Below are positions 49,157-57,201 of a stretch of 64,000 nt of DNA, piece after piece. The notes below the pieces were generated by a model. The model had not been told where the DNA came from. It saw nothing but the letters and a program-made list of their open reading frames with translations, and did not search any database. The translations under genes and the position numbers were made by a program. The stretch covers positions 4,794,501 through 4,858,500 of the forward strand of contig NZ_CP014870.1 in assembly GCF_001661075.1 (NCBI RefSeq), in the 5' to 3' direction. The DNA comes from Pseudomonas silesiensis (lineage in GTDB: Bacteria; Pseudomonadota; Gammaproteobacteria; Pseudomonadales; Pseudomonadaceae). How positions within the stretch are numbered: position 1 is the first letter of the stretch; each line of letters opens with the position of its first letter.

Positions 49157-49937
49157 ATACCCCCTGCTTATCGCCGCGTTACTCTGTGCAAGCGTCGCCA
49201 ATGCCGACAACAGCAAAGCCAATGCACCGGTCGTGATCGACAGTGACGGTTTCAAGGAGCCGCTGAGCAAACTCAAATTCAACCCGGGGCTGGATCAGCG
49301 CGAGTTCGAGCGTTCGACGCTCAACGCGCTGAACGTCTACGACCCGCTGGAGGAGTGGAACCGCCGCGTCTACCACTTCAACTACCGTTTCGACCAATGG
49401 GTGTTCCTGCCCGTGGTGGACGGTTATCGCTACATCACCCCGAGTTTCCTGCGCACCGGCGTCAGCAATTTCTTCAACAACCTCGGTGATGTGCCGAACC
49501 TGTTGAACAGCCTGCTGCAGTTCAAGGGCAAGCGCTCGATGGAAACCTCTGCGCGCCTGCTGCTCAACACCACCGTCGGCATCGCCGGCCTGTGGGACCC
49601 GGCCACGGCCATGGGCTTGCCGCGCCAGAACGAAGACTTCGGTCAGACCCTGGGTTTCTATGGAGTACCGAGTGGCGCCTACTTCGTGTTGCCGATCCTC
49701 GGTCCTTCGAACATCCGCGACACCGGCGGCCTGGCCGTGGACTTCACCGCCGAGAACGCGATCAACTTTCTGAACGTCGCGCAAGTCAGCGCCAGCCATC
49801 CCGAGGTCTGGCTGCTGCGCAGCGTCGACAAGCGCTATCAGACCGGCTTCCGCTATGGCCAGCTGAATACGCCGTTCGAGTACGAGAAGGTGCGTTACGT
49901 GTACACCGAATCGCGCAAGCTGCAGATCGCCGAGTAA
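49149..49937 (+). CDS. MlaA/VacJ family protein without an obvious lipobox
   Basis: A 262-aa relative of MlaA, the outer-membrane protein that removes surface phospholipids. Family motifs are intact: YDPLEEWNRRVYHFNYRFD near residue 64, GVSNFFNNLGDVPNLLNSLL near 106, LLLNTTVGIAGLWDPA near 137 and DFGQTLGFYGVPSGAYFVLP near 163. The GTG start gives the leader MAKYPLLIAALLCASVANA, which looks like a type I signal peptide; its only Cys (residue 13) lacks lipobox context. No mlaBCDEF genes are near. It pairs with the hydrolase gene upstream and ends in a strong terminator. Confidence 0.85.
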   Translation: MAKYPLLIAALLCASVANADNSKANAPVVIDSDGFKEPLSKLKFNPGLDQREFERSTLNALNVYDPLEEWNRRVYHFNYRFDQWVFLPVVDGYRYITPSFLRTGVSNFFNNLGDVPNLLNSLLQFKGKRSMETSARLLLNTTVGIAGLWDPATAMGLPRQNEDFGQTLGFYGVPSGAYFVLPILGPSNIRDTGGLAVDFTAENAINFLNVAQVSASHPEVWLLRSVDKRYQTGFRYGQLNTPFEYEKVRYVYTESRKLQIAE

Positions 49938-49952
49938 CTCCATCGGCTACAA

Positions 49953-49988
49953 AAAAAGGCCATTCGATGCAGATCGAATGGCCTTTTT
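49953..49988 (+). terminator. Terminator of the hydrolase/MlaA-like operon
   Basis: Perfect 16-bp stem AAAAAGGCCATTCGAT / ATCGAATGGCCTTTTT with a GCAG loop. Confidence 0.9.
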
Positions 49989-50018
49989 GCTGAGGTGTCC
50001 CAAACACCACAAAACCAC

Positions 50019-50108
50019 TGTGGGAGCGAGCTTGCTCGCGATAGGGCAGTGTCAGTCGCCATATATGTTGACTGACCCACCGCTATCGCGAGCAAGCTCG
50101 CTCCCACA
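50019..50108. repeat. REP pair between convergent genes
   Basis: GTGGGAGCGAGCTTGCTCGC and its exact inverse GCGAGCAAGCTCGCTCCCAC, separated by about 50 bp. Confidence 0.88.
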
Positions 50109-50126
50109 GTTGAACAGTGTCAGGCT

Positions 50127-51041
50127 TCAGCTTTTCACTGTTTTCCAGATCTTGCTGACGATCATCACCCCCGCCAACACCACCGCACCCGCCACAATCC
50201 CCGCCACCGCATTCAGCAACGTCGGCACGATAAACCCGGCACCACCCGCCCCAGCGCTGACGTTTTCAATCCAGTGATGAACCACCGGCACGCCATGGGT
50301 CAGAATGCCGCCGCCCACCAGGAACATCGCCGCCGTGCCGATCACCGACAGGCTCTTCATCATGTACGGCGCCGCACGCAGAATCCCGCCGCCGATGCTT
50401 TTGGCCATCTGCCCGGGTTTCTGCGTCAGCCACAAACCGAGGTCGTCGAGCTTGACGATACCGGCCACCAGGCCATAGACGCCGATGGTCATGACGATGG
50501 CAATGCCCGACAGCACGATGACCTGCTGGGTCAGCGACGCGGCCGCCACGGTGCCCAGGGTGATGGCGATGATTTCCGCCGACAGAATGAAGTCGGTGCG
50601 AATCGCGCCCTTGATCTTGTCTTTCTCGAACGCCACCAGGTCGATTGCCGGATCGGCGACCGCTTCGACCAGCTCTGCATGCTCGGCTTGATCCTCGGCC
50701 TTGCTGTGCAGGAACTTGTGGGCGAGTTTCTCGAACCCTTCGAAACACAGGTAGGCGCCGCCGACCATCAACAACGGCGTGACCAGCCACGGAATGAATG
50801 CACTGATCGCCAGGGCCGACGGCACCAGGATCAGCTTGTTGATGAACGAGCCCTTGGCCACCGCCCATACCACCGGGATTTCCCGCTCGGCGCGTACGCC
50901 GCTGACCTGCTGGGCGTTGAGCGCCAGATCGTCACCGAGTACGCCGGCAGTCTTCTTCGCTGCCATCTTGGTCATCAACGCCACGTCGTCGAGCACCGCG
51001 GCAATGTCGTCGATCAGCAACAGTAAACTGCTTCCTGCCAT
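50127..51041 (-). CDS. DUF808 inner-membrane protein
   Basis: A 304-aa polytopic membrane protein of unknown function. It begins [20 protein letters not shown], followed by [21 protein letters not shown] (split reading), both characteristic of DUF808. Membrane segments near residues 75, 95, 165, 190 and the C-terminus. It starts at 51041, divergent from the TetR gene 134 bp away. Confidence 0.88.
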   Translation of the reverse strand: MAGSSLLLLIDDIAAVLDDVALMTKMAAKKTAGVLGDDLALNAQQVSGVRAEREIPVVWAVAKGSFINKLILVPSALAISAFIPWLVTPLLMVGGAYLCFEGFEKLAHKFLHSKAEDQAEHAELVEAVADPAIDLVAFEKDKIKGAIRTDFILSAEIIAITLGTVAAASLTQQVIVLSGIAIVMTIGVYGLVAGIVKLDDLGLWLTQKPGQMAKSIGGGILRAAPYMMKSLSVIGTAAMFLVGGGILTHGVPVVHHWIENVSAGAGGAGFIVPTLLNAVAGIVAGAVVLAGVMIVSKIWKTVKS

Positions 51042-51175
51042 GAATCAGGTTTCCTTCTTGAATGAATGCTGCGCAGCATAGCGCGGCTCAACCGGCTGCG
51101 GGGCATTCTTGAGCGTCGCGCGAGGCCGGTGCTACCATGCGCAACCGCCAGTACAGGCAAGGAACCACCTGGTTT

Positions 51176-51781
51176 ATGAGCACTATCCGCGAGCGCAACA
51201 AAGAACTGATCCTGCGTGCCGCCAGTGAAGAATTTGCCGACAAGGGCTTCGCTGCGACCAAAACCAGTGACATCGCAGCCAAGGCGGGATTGCCCAAGCC
51301 CAACGTCTACTACTACTTCAAATCCAAGGAAAACCTCTACCGCGAGGTCCTGGAAAGCATCATCGAACCGATCCTGCAGGCTTCGACGCCGTTCAATGCC
51401 GACGGCGTGCCCAGTGAAGTGCTGAGCGGCTACATCCGTTCGAAGATCCGCATTTCCCGCGACCTGCCCTTCGCCTCCAAGGTGTTCGCCAGCGAAATCA
51501 TGCACGGCGCCCCGCACCTGAGTCCCGACCTGGTCGACCAACTCAACGGCCAGGCCAAGCACAACATCGACTGCATCCAGACCTGGATCGACCGCGGCCA
51601 GATCGCCCCCATCGACCCCAACCACCTGATGTTCAGCATCTGGGCCGCGACCCAGACTTATGCCGACTTTGACTGGCAGATCACGGCCATTACCGGCAAG
51701 ACCAAGCTGGATGACGCGGATTACGAAGCGGCGGCGCGGACGATTATTCGGTTGGTGTTGAAGGGGTGTGAGCCGGATTGA
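51176..51781 (+). CDS. TetR family transcriptional regulator
   Basis: A 201-aa DNA-binding regulator. The N-terminal helix-turn-helix is clear: NKELILRAASEEFADKGF at residues 8-25, then TSDIAAKAGLPKPNVYYYF at 31-49. The C-terminal domain resembles the YcdC/RutR-type ligand domain. The ATG at 51176 is used, with AAGGAA upstream; an ATG 13 codons earlier is possible. It is divergent from DUF808, which is a candidate target, but no operator palindrome was found between them. Confidence 0.88.
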   Translation: MSTIRERNKELILRAASEEFADKGFAATKTSDIAAKAGLPKPNVYYYFKSKENLYREVLESIIEPILQASTPFNADGVPSEVLSGYIRSKIRISRDLPFASKVFASEIMHGAPHLSPDLVDQLNGQAKHNIDCIQTWIDRGQIAPIDPNHLMFSIWAATQTYADFDWQITAITGKTKLDDADYEAAARTIIRLVLKGCEPD

Positions 51782-51797
51782 TACACCGCAGTGCGGC

Positions 51798-51890
51798 CAT
51801 CGCTGGCAAGCCAGCTCCCACAGGCTTCTCAGTTGAATTCAAATTCTGTGAACGACACAAATCTCTGTGGGAGCGGGCTTGCCAGCGATG
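51798..51890. repeat. REP pair beside the RAYT gene (3' side)
   Basis: CATCGCTGGCAAGCCAGCTCC and GTGGGAGCGGGCTTGCCAGC, inverted. It lies 20 bp from the RAYT stop codon. Confidence 0.85.
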
Positions 51891-51909
51891 AAGGCGACTC
51901 GGTACCGGC

Positions 51910-52368
51910 TCAAACCCAGATGGCATCCCAAAGCGGATAATCACCAAGCTTTTCAACAAGCCCGGCCCGCAATGGGTTTGCCACGACATACCGGGCCAAT
52001 TTCACCAAGTCTTCCTCTCGCCTCAACGCCCGGTCGTGATAACCCTGCTGCCACAGCGGCCCACCTCTACTACTCGAAACATTTACCTCCCTCGTAATCA
52101 GGGATTTAGTCTGGCGCATCAGCTTTCTGAGCGAACAATTTTCCAATTCGACCAGCCAATGAAAATGGTCGGGCATGACGACCCAAGCCAATGATTTTGC
52201 CAATCCGAGATCTTGTGCTCGACGAAATTGATGAACCACCAATCTGCCCAAAGCGAAGTTGGCAAAAATCGGCTCGCGATCCAGAGTGTTGGTGGTCAGC
52301 AAATAGATTCGATTGGGTTCGGCATAACGGCCCGTTCTCAGGCGATGTGAAGCGGGTAAATCAGGCAT
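51910..52368 (-). CDS. REP-associated tyrosine transposase (RAYT)
   Basis: A 152-aa Y1 transposase-like (IS200/IS605-related) enzyme. The metal-binding HUH motif is WVVMPDHFHWLVE (His68, His70) and the presumed nucleophile is Tyr110 in WQQGYHDRALRREEDLVKLA. RYVVANPLRAGLVEKLGDYP near 127 is also typical of RAYTs. In the RAYT literature these enzymes cut and move REP sequences as single strands. A REP pair flanks the gene on each side (51798-51890 and 52462-52559), the usual RAYT context. It appears complete and probably functional. Confidence 0.92.
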   Translation of the reverse strand: MPDLPASHRLRTGRYAEPNRIYLLTTNTLDREPIFANFALGRLVVHQFRRAQDLGLAKSLAWVVMPDHFHWLVELENCSLRKLMRQTKSLITREVNVSSSRGGPLWQQGYHDRALRREEDLVKLARYVVANPLRAGLVEKLGDYPLWDAIWV

Positions 52369-52461
52369 TCCTTTGCCTCTTTCATGATGGGTTCATGAAA
52401 GGCTAGACCTGGAATGCTGGGTGGTGATGCAAACTTTTAGCTGGATGTGTCTGGTAGATAG

Positions 52462-52559
52462 CCATCGCGGGCAAGCCCGCTCCCACAAGGATCGATGGTC
52501 TTCACACATTTTGTGTCCACCTGCAGGATCCTGTGGGAGCGGGCTTGCTCGCGAAAGCG
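52462..52559. repeat. REP pair beside the RAYT gene (5' side)
   Basis: CATCGCGGGCAAGCCCGCTCC and GTGGGAGCGGGCTTGCTCGC, inverted, between RAYT and the GlcG-like gene. Confidence 0.85.
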
Positions 52560-52580
52560 GTAGATCAAACTACAAAGATG

Positions 52581-53021
52581 TCAGGCACTCACCCCCGCAT
52601 CCGCCCGCAACCCCAACGCCTCGATCGCACTGATCGCGCACTGTTCATCCACATCCGACAAATCCCCGCTGATCCCTACCGCCCCCAACACATTCCCGTC
52701 CTGATCGCGAATCAACACCCCACCCGGCGCCGGCACGACACTGCCCTGCCCCAAGCTGTTCAAGGCCGCGATAAACGCCGGGCGTTGTTGGGCGTCCAGC
52801 GCCAGCAGGCGTGAGCCTTTGCCCAGCGCAATGGCGCCCCAGGCTTTGCCGATGGCGATCTGCGGGCGCAGCAGGCTGGCGCCGTCTTCGCGTTGCAGGG
52901 AGACCAGGTGCCCGCCGGCATCCAGTACAGCGATGGTCAATGGGGCTGCGGCAATTGCACGCCCGGCGGCGATCGCCTGAGTGGTCAGGTTGACTGCGAC
53001 TTTCAAGGTTAAAGCGCTCAT
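52581..53021 (-). CDS. GlcG/HbpS family protein
   Basis: A 146-aa protein of the GlcG/HbpS (PF03928) family. Motifs: APLTIAVLDAGGHLVSLQRE near residue 26-45, VPAPGGVLIRDQDGNVLGAVG near 96 and GISGDLSDVDEQCAISAIEA. GlcG occurs in glycolate-utilisation operons without a settled function; HbpS binds heme. Here it is divergent from the glyoxylate operon across the 266-bp control region with the TTGTATACAA repeats, so it is probably part of the same regulon. Confidence 0.88.
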   Translation of the reverse strand: MSALTLKVAVNLTTQAIAAGRAIAAAPLTIAVLDAGGHLVSLQREDGASLLRPQIAIGKAWGAIALGKGSRLLALDAQQRPAFIAALNSLGQGSVVPAPGGVLIRDQDGNVLGAVGISGDLSDVDEQCAISAIEALGLRADAGVSA

Positions 53022-53113
53022 GGTGCTGTCCTCATTTTGTTATAGGGAAAGCCATTGGACTGCTTTTCGTTTCGCAGTCCGATGCGACAAATAGAACACA
53101 AAGAGTTATTTTT

Positions 53114-53123
53114 TTGTATACAA
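53114..53123. promoter_or_regulatory. Operator-like palindrome TTGTATACAA, copy 1
   Basis: Perfect 10-bp palindrome in an AT-rich context (TTTTTTGTATACAATAATTATC), 90 bp before the GlcG-like start. It resembles GntR-family half-site spacing (TNGTnnACNA). Confidence 0.65.
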
Positions 53124-53207
53124 TAATTATCGAAAAGCGCCACATGCGACGAAAAGCCACAGCAGGCAGGGCTTCCGACGAATGAAACAGCTGCTTGAGA
53201 AAATGAA

Positions 53208-53237
53208 TTGACCTGCGCCGTCCGCCGTGAATACACT
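53208..53237 (+). promoter_or_regulatory. Candidate promoter of the gcl operon
   Basis: TTGACC (53208-53213), 18-nt spacer, TACACT (53232-53237). Operator copy 2 begins about 15 bp downstream, near the expected start site, so a bound repressor would block transcription. Confidence 0.6.
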
Positions 53238-53251
53238 CTGCGCAAAGCCAC

Positions 53252-53261
53252 TTGTATACAA
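53252..53261. promoter_or_regulatory. Operator-like palindrome TTGTATACAA, copy 2
   Basis: Same perfect 10-bp palindrome as at 53114, 138 bp away (centre to centre) and just downstream of the gcl promoter candidate. Confidence 0.68.
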
Positions 53262-53287
53262 TTACAAAACGTAAGAGGCACAAAACC

Positions 53288-55063
53288 ATGAGCAAAATGA
53301 GAGCAATCGAAGCCGCCGTTCTGGTGATGCGCCGCGAAGGGGTTGATACCGCTTTTGGCATCCCCGGCGCCGCGATCAACCCGCTGTACTCCGCCTTGCA
53401 GAAGGTCGGTGGCATCGATCACGTCCTCGCTCGCCACGTCGAAGGTGCCTCGCACATGGCCGAGGGCTACACCCGCACCAAGGCCGGCAACATCGGCGTG
53501 TGCATCGGCACTTCCGGCCCTGCCGGGACCGACATGGTCACCGGGCTCTACAGCGCCTCGGCCGACTCGATCCCGATCCTGTGCATCACCGGGCAAGCAC
53601 CCCGCGCCCGTATGCACAAGGAAGACTTCCAGGCGGTCGACATCACCGCCATCGTCAAGCCGGTGACCAAGTGGGCAACCACCGTCATGGAGCCGGGCCA
53701 GGTGCCGTACGCATTCCAGAAAGCGTTTTACGAAATGCGCTCCGGTCGTCCAGGTCCAGTACTGATCGACTTGCCGTTCGACGTGCAGATGGCCGAAATC
53801 GAATTCGACATCGACGCCTACGAACCGCTGCCGCTGGCCAAGCCCACCGCCAACCGCGTGCAGATCGAGAAGGCCCTGGCCATGCTCGATCAGGCCGAGC
53901 GCCCATTGCTGGTCGCCGGTGGCGGCATCATCAATGCCGATGCCAGCGAGTTGCTGGTGGAGTTCGCCGAGCTGACCGGGATTCCCGTCATTCCTACCCT
54001 GATGGGCTGGGGCACCATCCCGGACGATCACCCGCTGATGGTCGGCATGGTCGGCCTGCAGACTTCGCACCGTTACGGCAACGCCACGCTGCTGAAGTCG
54101 GACGTGGTGCTGGGCGTCGGTAACCGTTGGGCCAACCGTCACACCGGTTCGATCGACGTGTACACCGAAGGCCGCAAGTTCATCCACGTTGACATCGAGC
54201 CGACGCAAATCGGCCGCGTGTTCAACCCGGACCTGGGCATCGTTTCCGACGCCGCGGCCGCATTGACCGTGTTCATCGAAGTCGCTCGCGAATGGCAAGC
54301 CGCCGGCAAGCTGAAAAACCGCAGCGCCTGGCTGCAGGACTGCCAGCAGCGCAAGGCCAGCCTGCAGCGCAAGACTCACTTCGACAACGTGCCGGTCAAG
54401 CCACAGCGTGTTTATGAAGAAATGAACCAGGTGTTCGGCAAAGACACCTGCTACGTCAGCACCATCGGTCTGTCGCAGATTGCCGGCGCGCAGTTCCTGC
54501 ACGTGTACAAGCCGCGCCACTGGATCAACTGCGGTCAGGCAGGCCCTCTGGGCTGGACCATTCCGGCAGCGCTGGGCGTGGTCAAGGCCGACCCGACCCG
54601 CAAGGTCGTGGCACTGTCGGGCGACTATGATTTCCAGTTCATGATCGAAGAACTGGCGGTGGGTGCGCAATTCAAGCTGCCGTACATCCACGTTGTGGTG
54701 AACAATTCCTACCTGGGGCTGATCCGTCAAGCCCAGCGCGGTTTCGACATGGACTACTGCGTGCAGCTGTCCTTCGATAACCTGAACGCTCCGGAGCTCA
54801 ACGGTTACGGGGTCGATCACGTCGCGGTGGCCGAAGGCCTCGGCTGCAAGGCACTGCGCGTGTTCGAACCGGCTCAGATCCAGCCTGCCCTGCGCAGGGC
54901 CCAGGAACTGATCGAAGAGTTCAAGGTGCCGGTGATCGTCGAGATTATTCTGGAGCGCGTGACCAACATTTCCATGGGCACCGAGATCAACGCCGTCAAC
55001 GAATTCGAAGACCTGGCGCTGGTCGGCAACGATGCGCCGACGGCGATTTCGTTGCTTGATTAA
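53288..55063 (+). CDS. gcl: Glyoxylate carboligase (tartronate-semialdehyde synthase)
   Basis: ThDP- and FAD-containing enzyme that joins two glyoxylate molecules to tartronate semialdehyde with loss of CO2. The 591-aa length is canonical. The N-terminus has [20 protein letters not shown] near residue 16-35, and the usual catalytic Glu of ThDP enzymes is absent, as in known Gcl. The ThDP motif is [15 protein letters not shown] ... NNSYLG near 445-475. The start at 53288 follows AAGAGG. First gene of gcl-hyi-glxR-ttuD-pyk. Confidence 0.97.
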   Translation: MSKMRAIEAAVLVMRREGVDTAFGIPGAAINPLYSALQKVGGIDHVLARHVEGASHMAEGYTRTKAGNIGVCIGTSGPAGTDMVTGLYSASADSIPILCITGQAPRARMHKEDFQAVDITAIVKPVTKWATTVMEPGQVPYAFQKAFYEMRSGRPGPVLIDLPFDVQMAEIEFDIDAYEPLPLAKPTANRVQIEKALAMLDQAERPLLVAGGGIINADASELLVEFAELTGIPVIPTLMGWGTIPDDHPLMVGMVGLQTSHRYGNATLLKSDVVLGVGNRWANRHTGSIDVYTEGRKFIHVDIEPTQIGRVFNPDLGIVSDAAAALTVFIEVAREWQAAGKLKNRSAWLQDCQQRKASLQRKTHFDNVPVKPQRVYEEMNQVFGKDTCYVSTIGLSQIAGAQFLHVYKPRHWINCGQAGPLGWTIPAALGVVKADPTRKVVALSGDYDFQFMIEELAVGAQFKLPYIHVVVNNSYLGLIRQAQRGFDMDYCVQLSFDNLNAPELNGYGVDHVAVAEGLGCKALRVFEPAQIQPALRRAQELIEEFKVPVIVEIILERVTNISMGTEINAVNEFEDLALVGNDAPTAISLLD

Positions 55064-55080
55064 CTGCTGATCGCTCCCTC

Positions 55081-55174
55081 CTGTAGGAGCGGGGCTTGCC
55101 CGCGAAGGCGTCGTACCATTCAACATTGATGTCGACTGACACGACGCCTTCGCGGGCAAGCCTCGCTCCTACAG
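55081..55174. repeat. REPIN in the gcl-hyi spacer
   Basis: TGTAGGAGCGGGGCTTGCCC and its inverse GGGCAAGCCTCGCTCCTACA with GGCGTCGT / ACGACGCC extending the stem. Confidence 0.88.
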
Positions 55175-55204
55175 GGGGACCTCACAAATTCAAGGGAGAC
55201 CACC

Positions 55205-55987
55205 ATGCCGCGTTTCGCAGCCAACCTGTCCATGCTGTTCACCGAACAGGATTTTCTTGCCCGTTTCGACGCGGCCGCCAAGGCCGGCTTCAGTGGCGTC
55301 GAATACCTGTTCCCCTACGACTTCAATTCCGCCGAGATCAAGGCCAGGCTCGACGCCAACGGCCTGACCCAGGTGCTGTTCAACCTGCCGGCCGGTGACT
55401 GGGCCAAGGGTGAGCGCGGTATCGCCTGCCTGCCGGACCGGGTCGAAGAGTTCCGCGCCGGCGTCGATCTGGCCATCGCCTACGCCAAAGTCCTGGGCAA
55501 CACCCAGGTCAACTGCCTGGCGGGTATCCGTCCACAAGGCGTCGATGAGGCCACTGTGGAAAAAACCTTCGTCGCCAACCTCAAGTACGCGGCCGACAAG
55601 CTGCAGGCGGCGGGCATCAAACTGGTGATGGAAGCGATCAACACCCGCGACATCCCCGGTTTCTACCTGAACAACACGGCGCAAGCCCTGTCGATTCGCG
55701 AGCAGGTCGGCAGCGCCAACCTGTTCCTGCAATACGACATCTACCACATGCAAATCATGGAGGGCGACCTGGCCCGCACCATGGCCGCGCACCTGGGCGA
55801 GATCAACCACATCCAGTTGGCCGACAACCCCGGGCGCAACGAACCGGGCACCGGTGAAATCAACTACCGCTTCCTGTTCGAACACCTGGACCGTATTGGT
55901 TATCAAGGTTGGATCGGCTGTGAATACAAGCCGCTGACCACCACCGAAGCGGGTCTGGGCTGGCTCAAAACCCATAACGCAATTTGA
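55205..55987 (+). CDS. hyi: Hydroxypyruvate isomerase
   Basis: Interconverts hydroxypyruvate and tartronate semialdehyde. The 260-aa TIM-barrel protein of the xylose-isomerase-like family begins MPRFAANLSMLFTEQDFLAR. The catalytic Glu is in LVMEAINTRDIPGFYL near residue 142, metal ligands in FLQYDIYHMQIMEGD near 177 and the second catalytic Glu in YQGWIGCEYKPLT near 240. It has its own ribosome site (AAGGGAGA) immediately after a REPIN. Confidence 0.95.
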   Translation: MPRFAANLSMLFTEQDFLARFDAAAKAGFSGVEYLFPYDFNSAEIKARLDANGLTQVLFNLPAGDWAKGERGIACLPDRVEEFRAGVDLAIAYAKVLGNTQVNCLAGIRPQGVDEATVEKTFVANLKYAADKLQAAGIKLVMEAINTRDIPGFYLNNTAQALSIREQVGSANLFLQYDIYHMQIMEGDLARTMAAHLGEINHIQLADNPGRNEPGTGEINYRFLFEHLDRIGYQGWIGCEYKPLTTTEAGLGWLKTHNAI

Positions 55988-56008
55988 TCTGACACCGCGT
56001 CATCGTTT

Positions 56009-56089
56009 TTCGCGGGCAAGTCGGATCGCCGCACCGCTCGCTCCTACGGGAGGATTGTCTGTAGGAGCGAGGCTTGCCCGCGAAGGCGT
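56009..56089. repeat. REPIN in the hyi-glxR spacer (arms in reversed order)
   Basis: The TCGGATCGCCGCACCGCTCG-containing arm comes first and TGTAGGAGCGAGGCTTGCCC second, the opposite order from the neighbouring copies, with only about 12 bp between. Confidence 0.85.
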
Positions 56090-56147
56090 TCTCGCGGCCT
56101 CCCCACGAATTTTGCGAACAAAGCAATAAAAACAAGAGGAATTTCTC

Positions 56148-57038
56148 ATGGCTAAAATCGGATTTATCGGCACCGGCATCATGGGCCACCCAATGGCGTT
56201 GAACCTGCAGAAAGCCGGTCACAGCCTGTTCCTGTCGGCGCACCACGACGCCGCCCCGGCCGACCTGATCGCCGCTGGCGCCGTCGCCCTGGCCAACCCG
56301 AAAGAAGTCGCCCAGGAAGCCGAATTCATCATCGTCATGGTCCCGGATACTCCGCAGGTCGATGACGTGCTGTTCCGCGCCGACGGCGTTGCAGCCGGTG
56401 TGGGCAAAGGCAAAGTCGTGATCGACATGAGCTCGATCTCGCCGACCGCCACCAAGGCTTTCGCTGCGAAAATCAACGAAAAAGGCGCGCAGTACCTCGA
56501 CGCGCCAGTGTCCGGCGGTGAAGTCGGCGCCAAGGCCGCGACCCTGAGCATCATGGTCGGCGGCGATGCCGATGCCTTCGAACGCGTCTTGCCGCTGTTC
56601 CAGGCCATGGGCAAGAACATCACCCTGGTCGGTGGCAACGGCGACGGTCAGACCGCCAAAGTGGCGAACCAGATCATCGTGGCGTTGAACATCCAGGCCG
56701 TGGCCGAAGCCCTGCTGTTCGCCTCGAAGAACGGTGCCGATCCAGCCAAGGTCCGCGAAGCGCTGATGGGCGGTTTCGCCTCGTCGAAGATCCTCGAAGT
56801 CCACGGCGAGCGCATGATCAAAGGCACCTTCGACCCGGGCTTCCGCATCAGCCTGCACCAGAAGGACCTCAACCTGGCCCTGGCCGGTGCGCGCGAACTG
56901 GGGATCAACCTGCCGAACACCGCCAACACCCAGCAAGTGTTCAGCACCTGCGCGGCCATCGGTGGCAGCAACTGGGACCACTCGGCACTGATCAAGGGTC
57001 TGGAACACATGGCGAATTTCTCGATTCGCGATAAATAG
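56148..57038 (+). CDS. glxR: 2-hydroxy-3-oxopropionate (tartronate semialdehyde) reductase
   Basis: NAD(P)H-dependent reduction of tartronate semialdehyde to D-glycerate. The 296-aa protein is of the beta-hydroxyacid dehydrogenase family: Rossmann motif IGFIGTGIMGHPMALNLQKA at residues 4-23, substrate-binding DAPVSGGEVGAKAATLSIM near 118, and the catalytic lysine in GDGQTAKVANQIIVALN near 170. Starts with a clear ribosome site (AAGAGGAA). Confidence 0.96.
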   Translation: MAKIGFIGTGIMGHPMALNLQKAGHSLFLSAHHDAAPADLIAAGAVALANPKEVAQEAEFIIVMVPDTPQVDDVLFRADGVAAGVGKGKVVIDMSSISPTATKAFAAKINEKGAQYLDAPVSGGEVGAKAATLSIMVGGDADAFERVLPLFQAMGKNITLVGGNGDGQTAKVANQIIVALNIQAVAEALLFASKNGADPAKVREALMGGFASSKILEVHGERMIKGTFDPGFRISLHQKDLNLALAGARELGINLPNTANTQQVFSTCAAIGGSNWDHSALIKGLEHMANFSIRDK

Positions 57039-57051
57039 TCCCACCCGCTCC

Positions 57052-57156
57052 CTGTAGGAGCGAGGCTTGCCCGCGAAGGGATCGCCTCGGTGCAGCAGAA
57101 ACAATGAGGTGTCCGGTTCGCGGGCAAGTCGGATCGCCGCACCGCTCGCTCCTACA
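57052..57156. repeat. REPIN in the glxR-ttuD spacer
   Basis: 105 bp: TGTAGGAGCGAGGCTTGCCC arm, a middle with GATCGCCTCGGTGCAGCAGA, and the TCGGATCGCCGCACCGC-containing inverse arm. It differs from the 61850 copy at about five positions. Confidence 0.9.
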
Positions 57157-57201
57157 ACGGGTAAGCAGTCTTCCCAATAACAAGAATTCCGGGAGCCCGC
57201 C

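Noticed and set aside
53018..55159. 713-codon minus-strand frame opposite gcl
   Set aside because: Antisense shadow of gcl; its ends read through REP and intergenic sequence and it has no ribosome site or recognisable domain.
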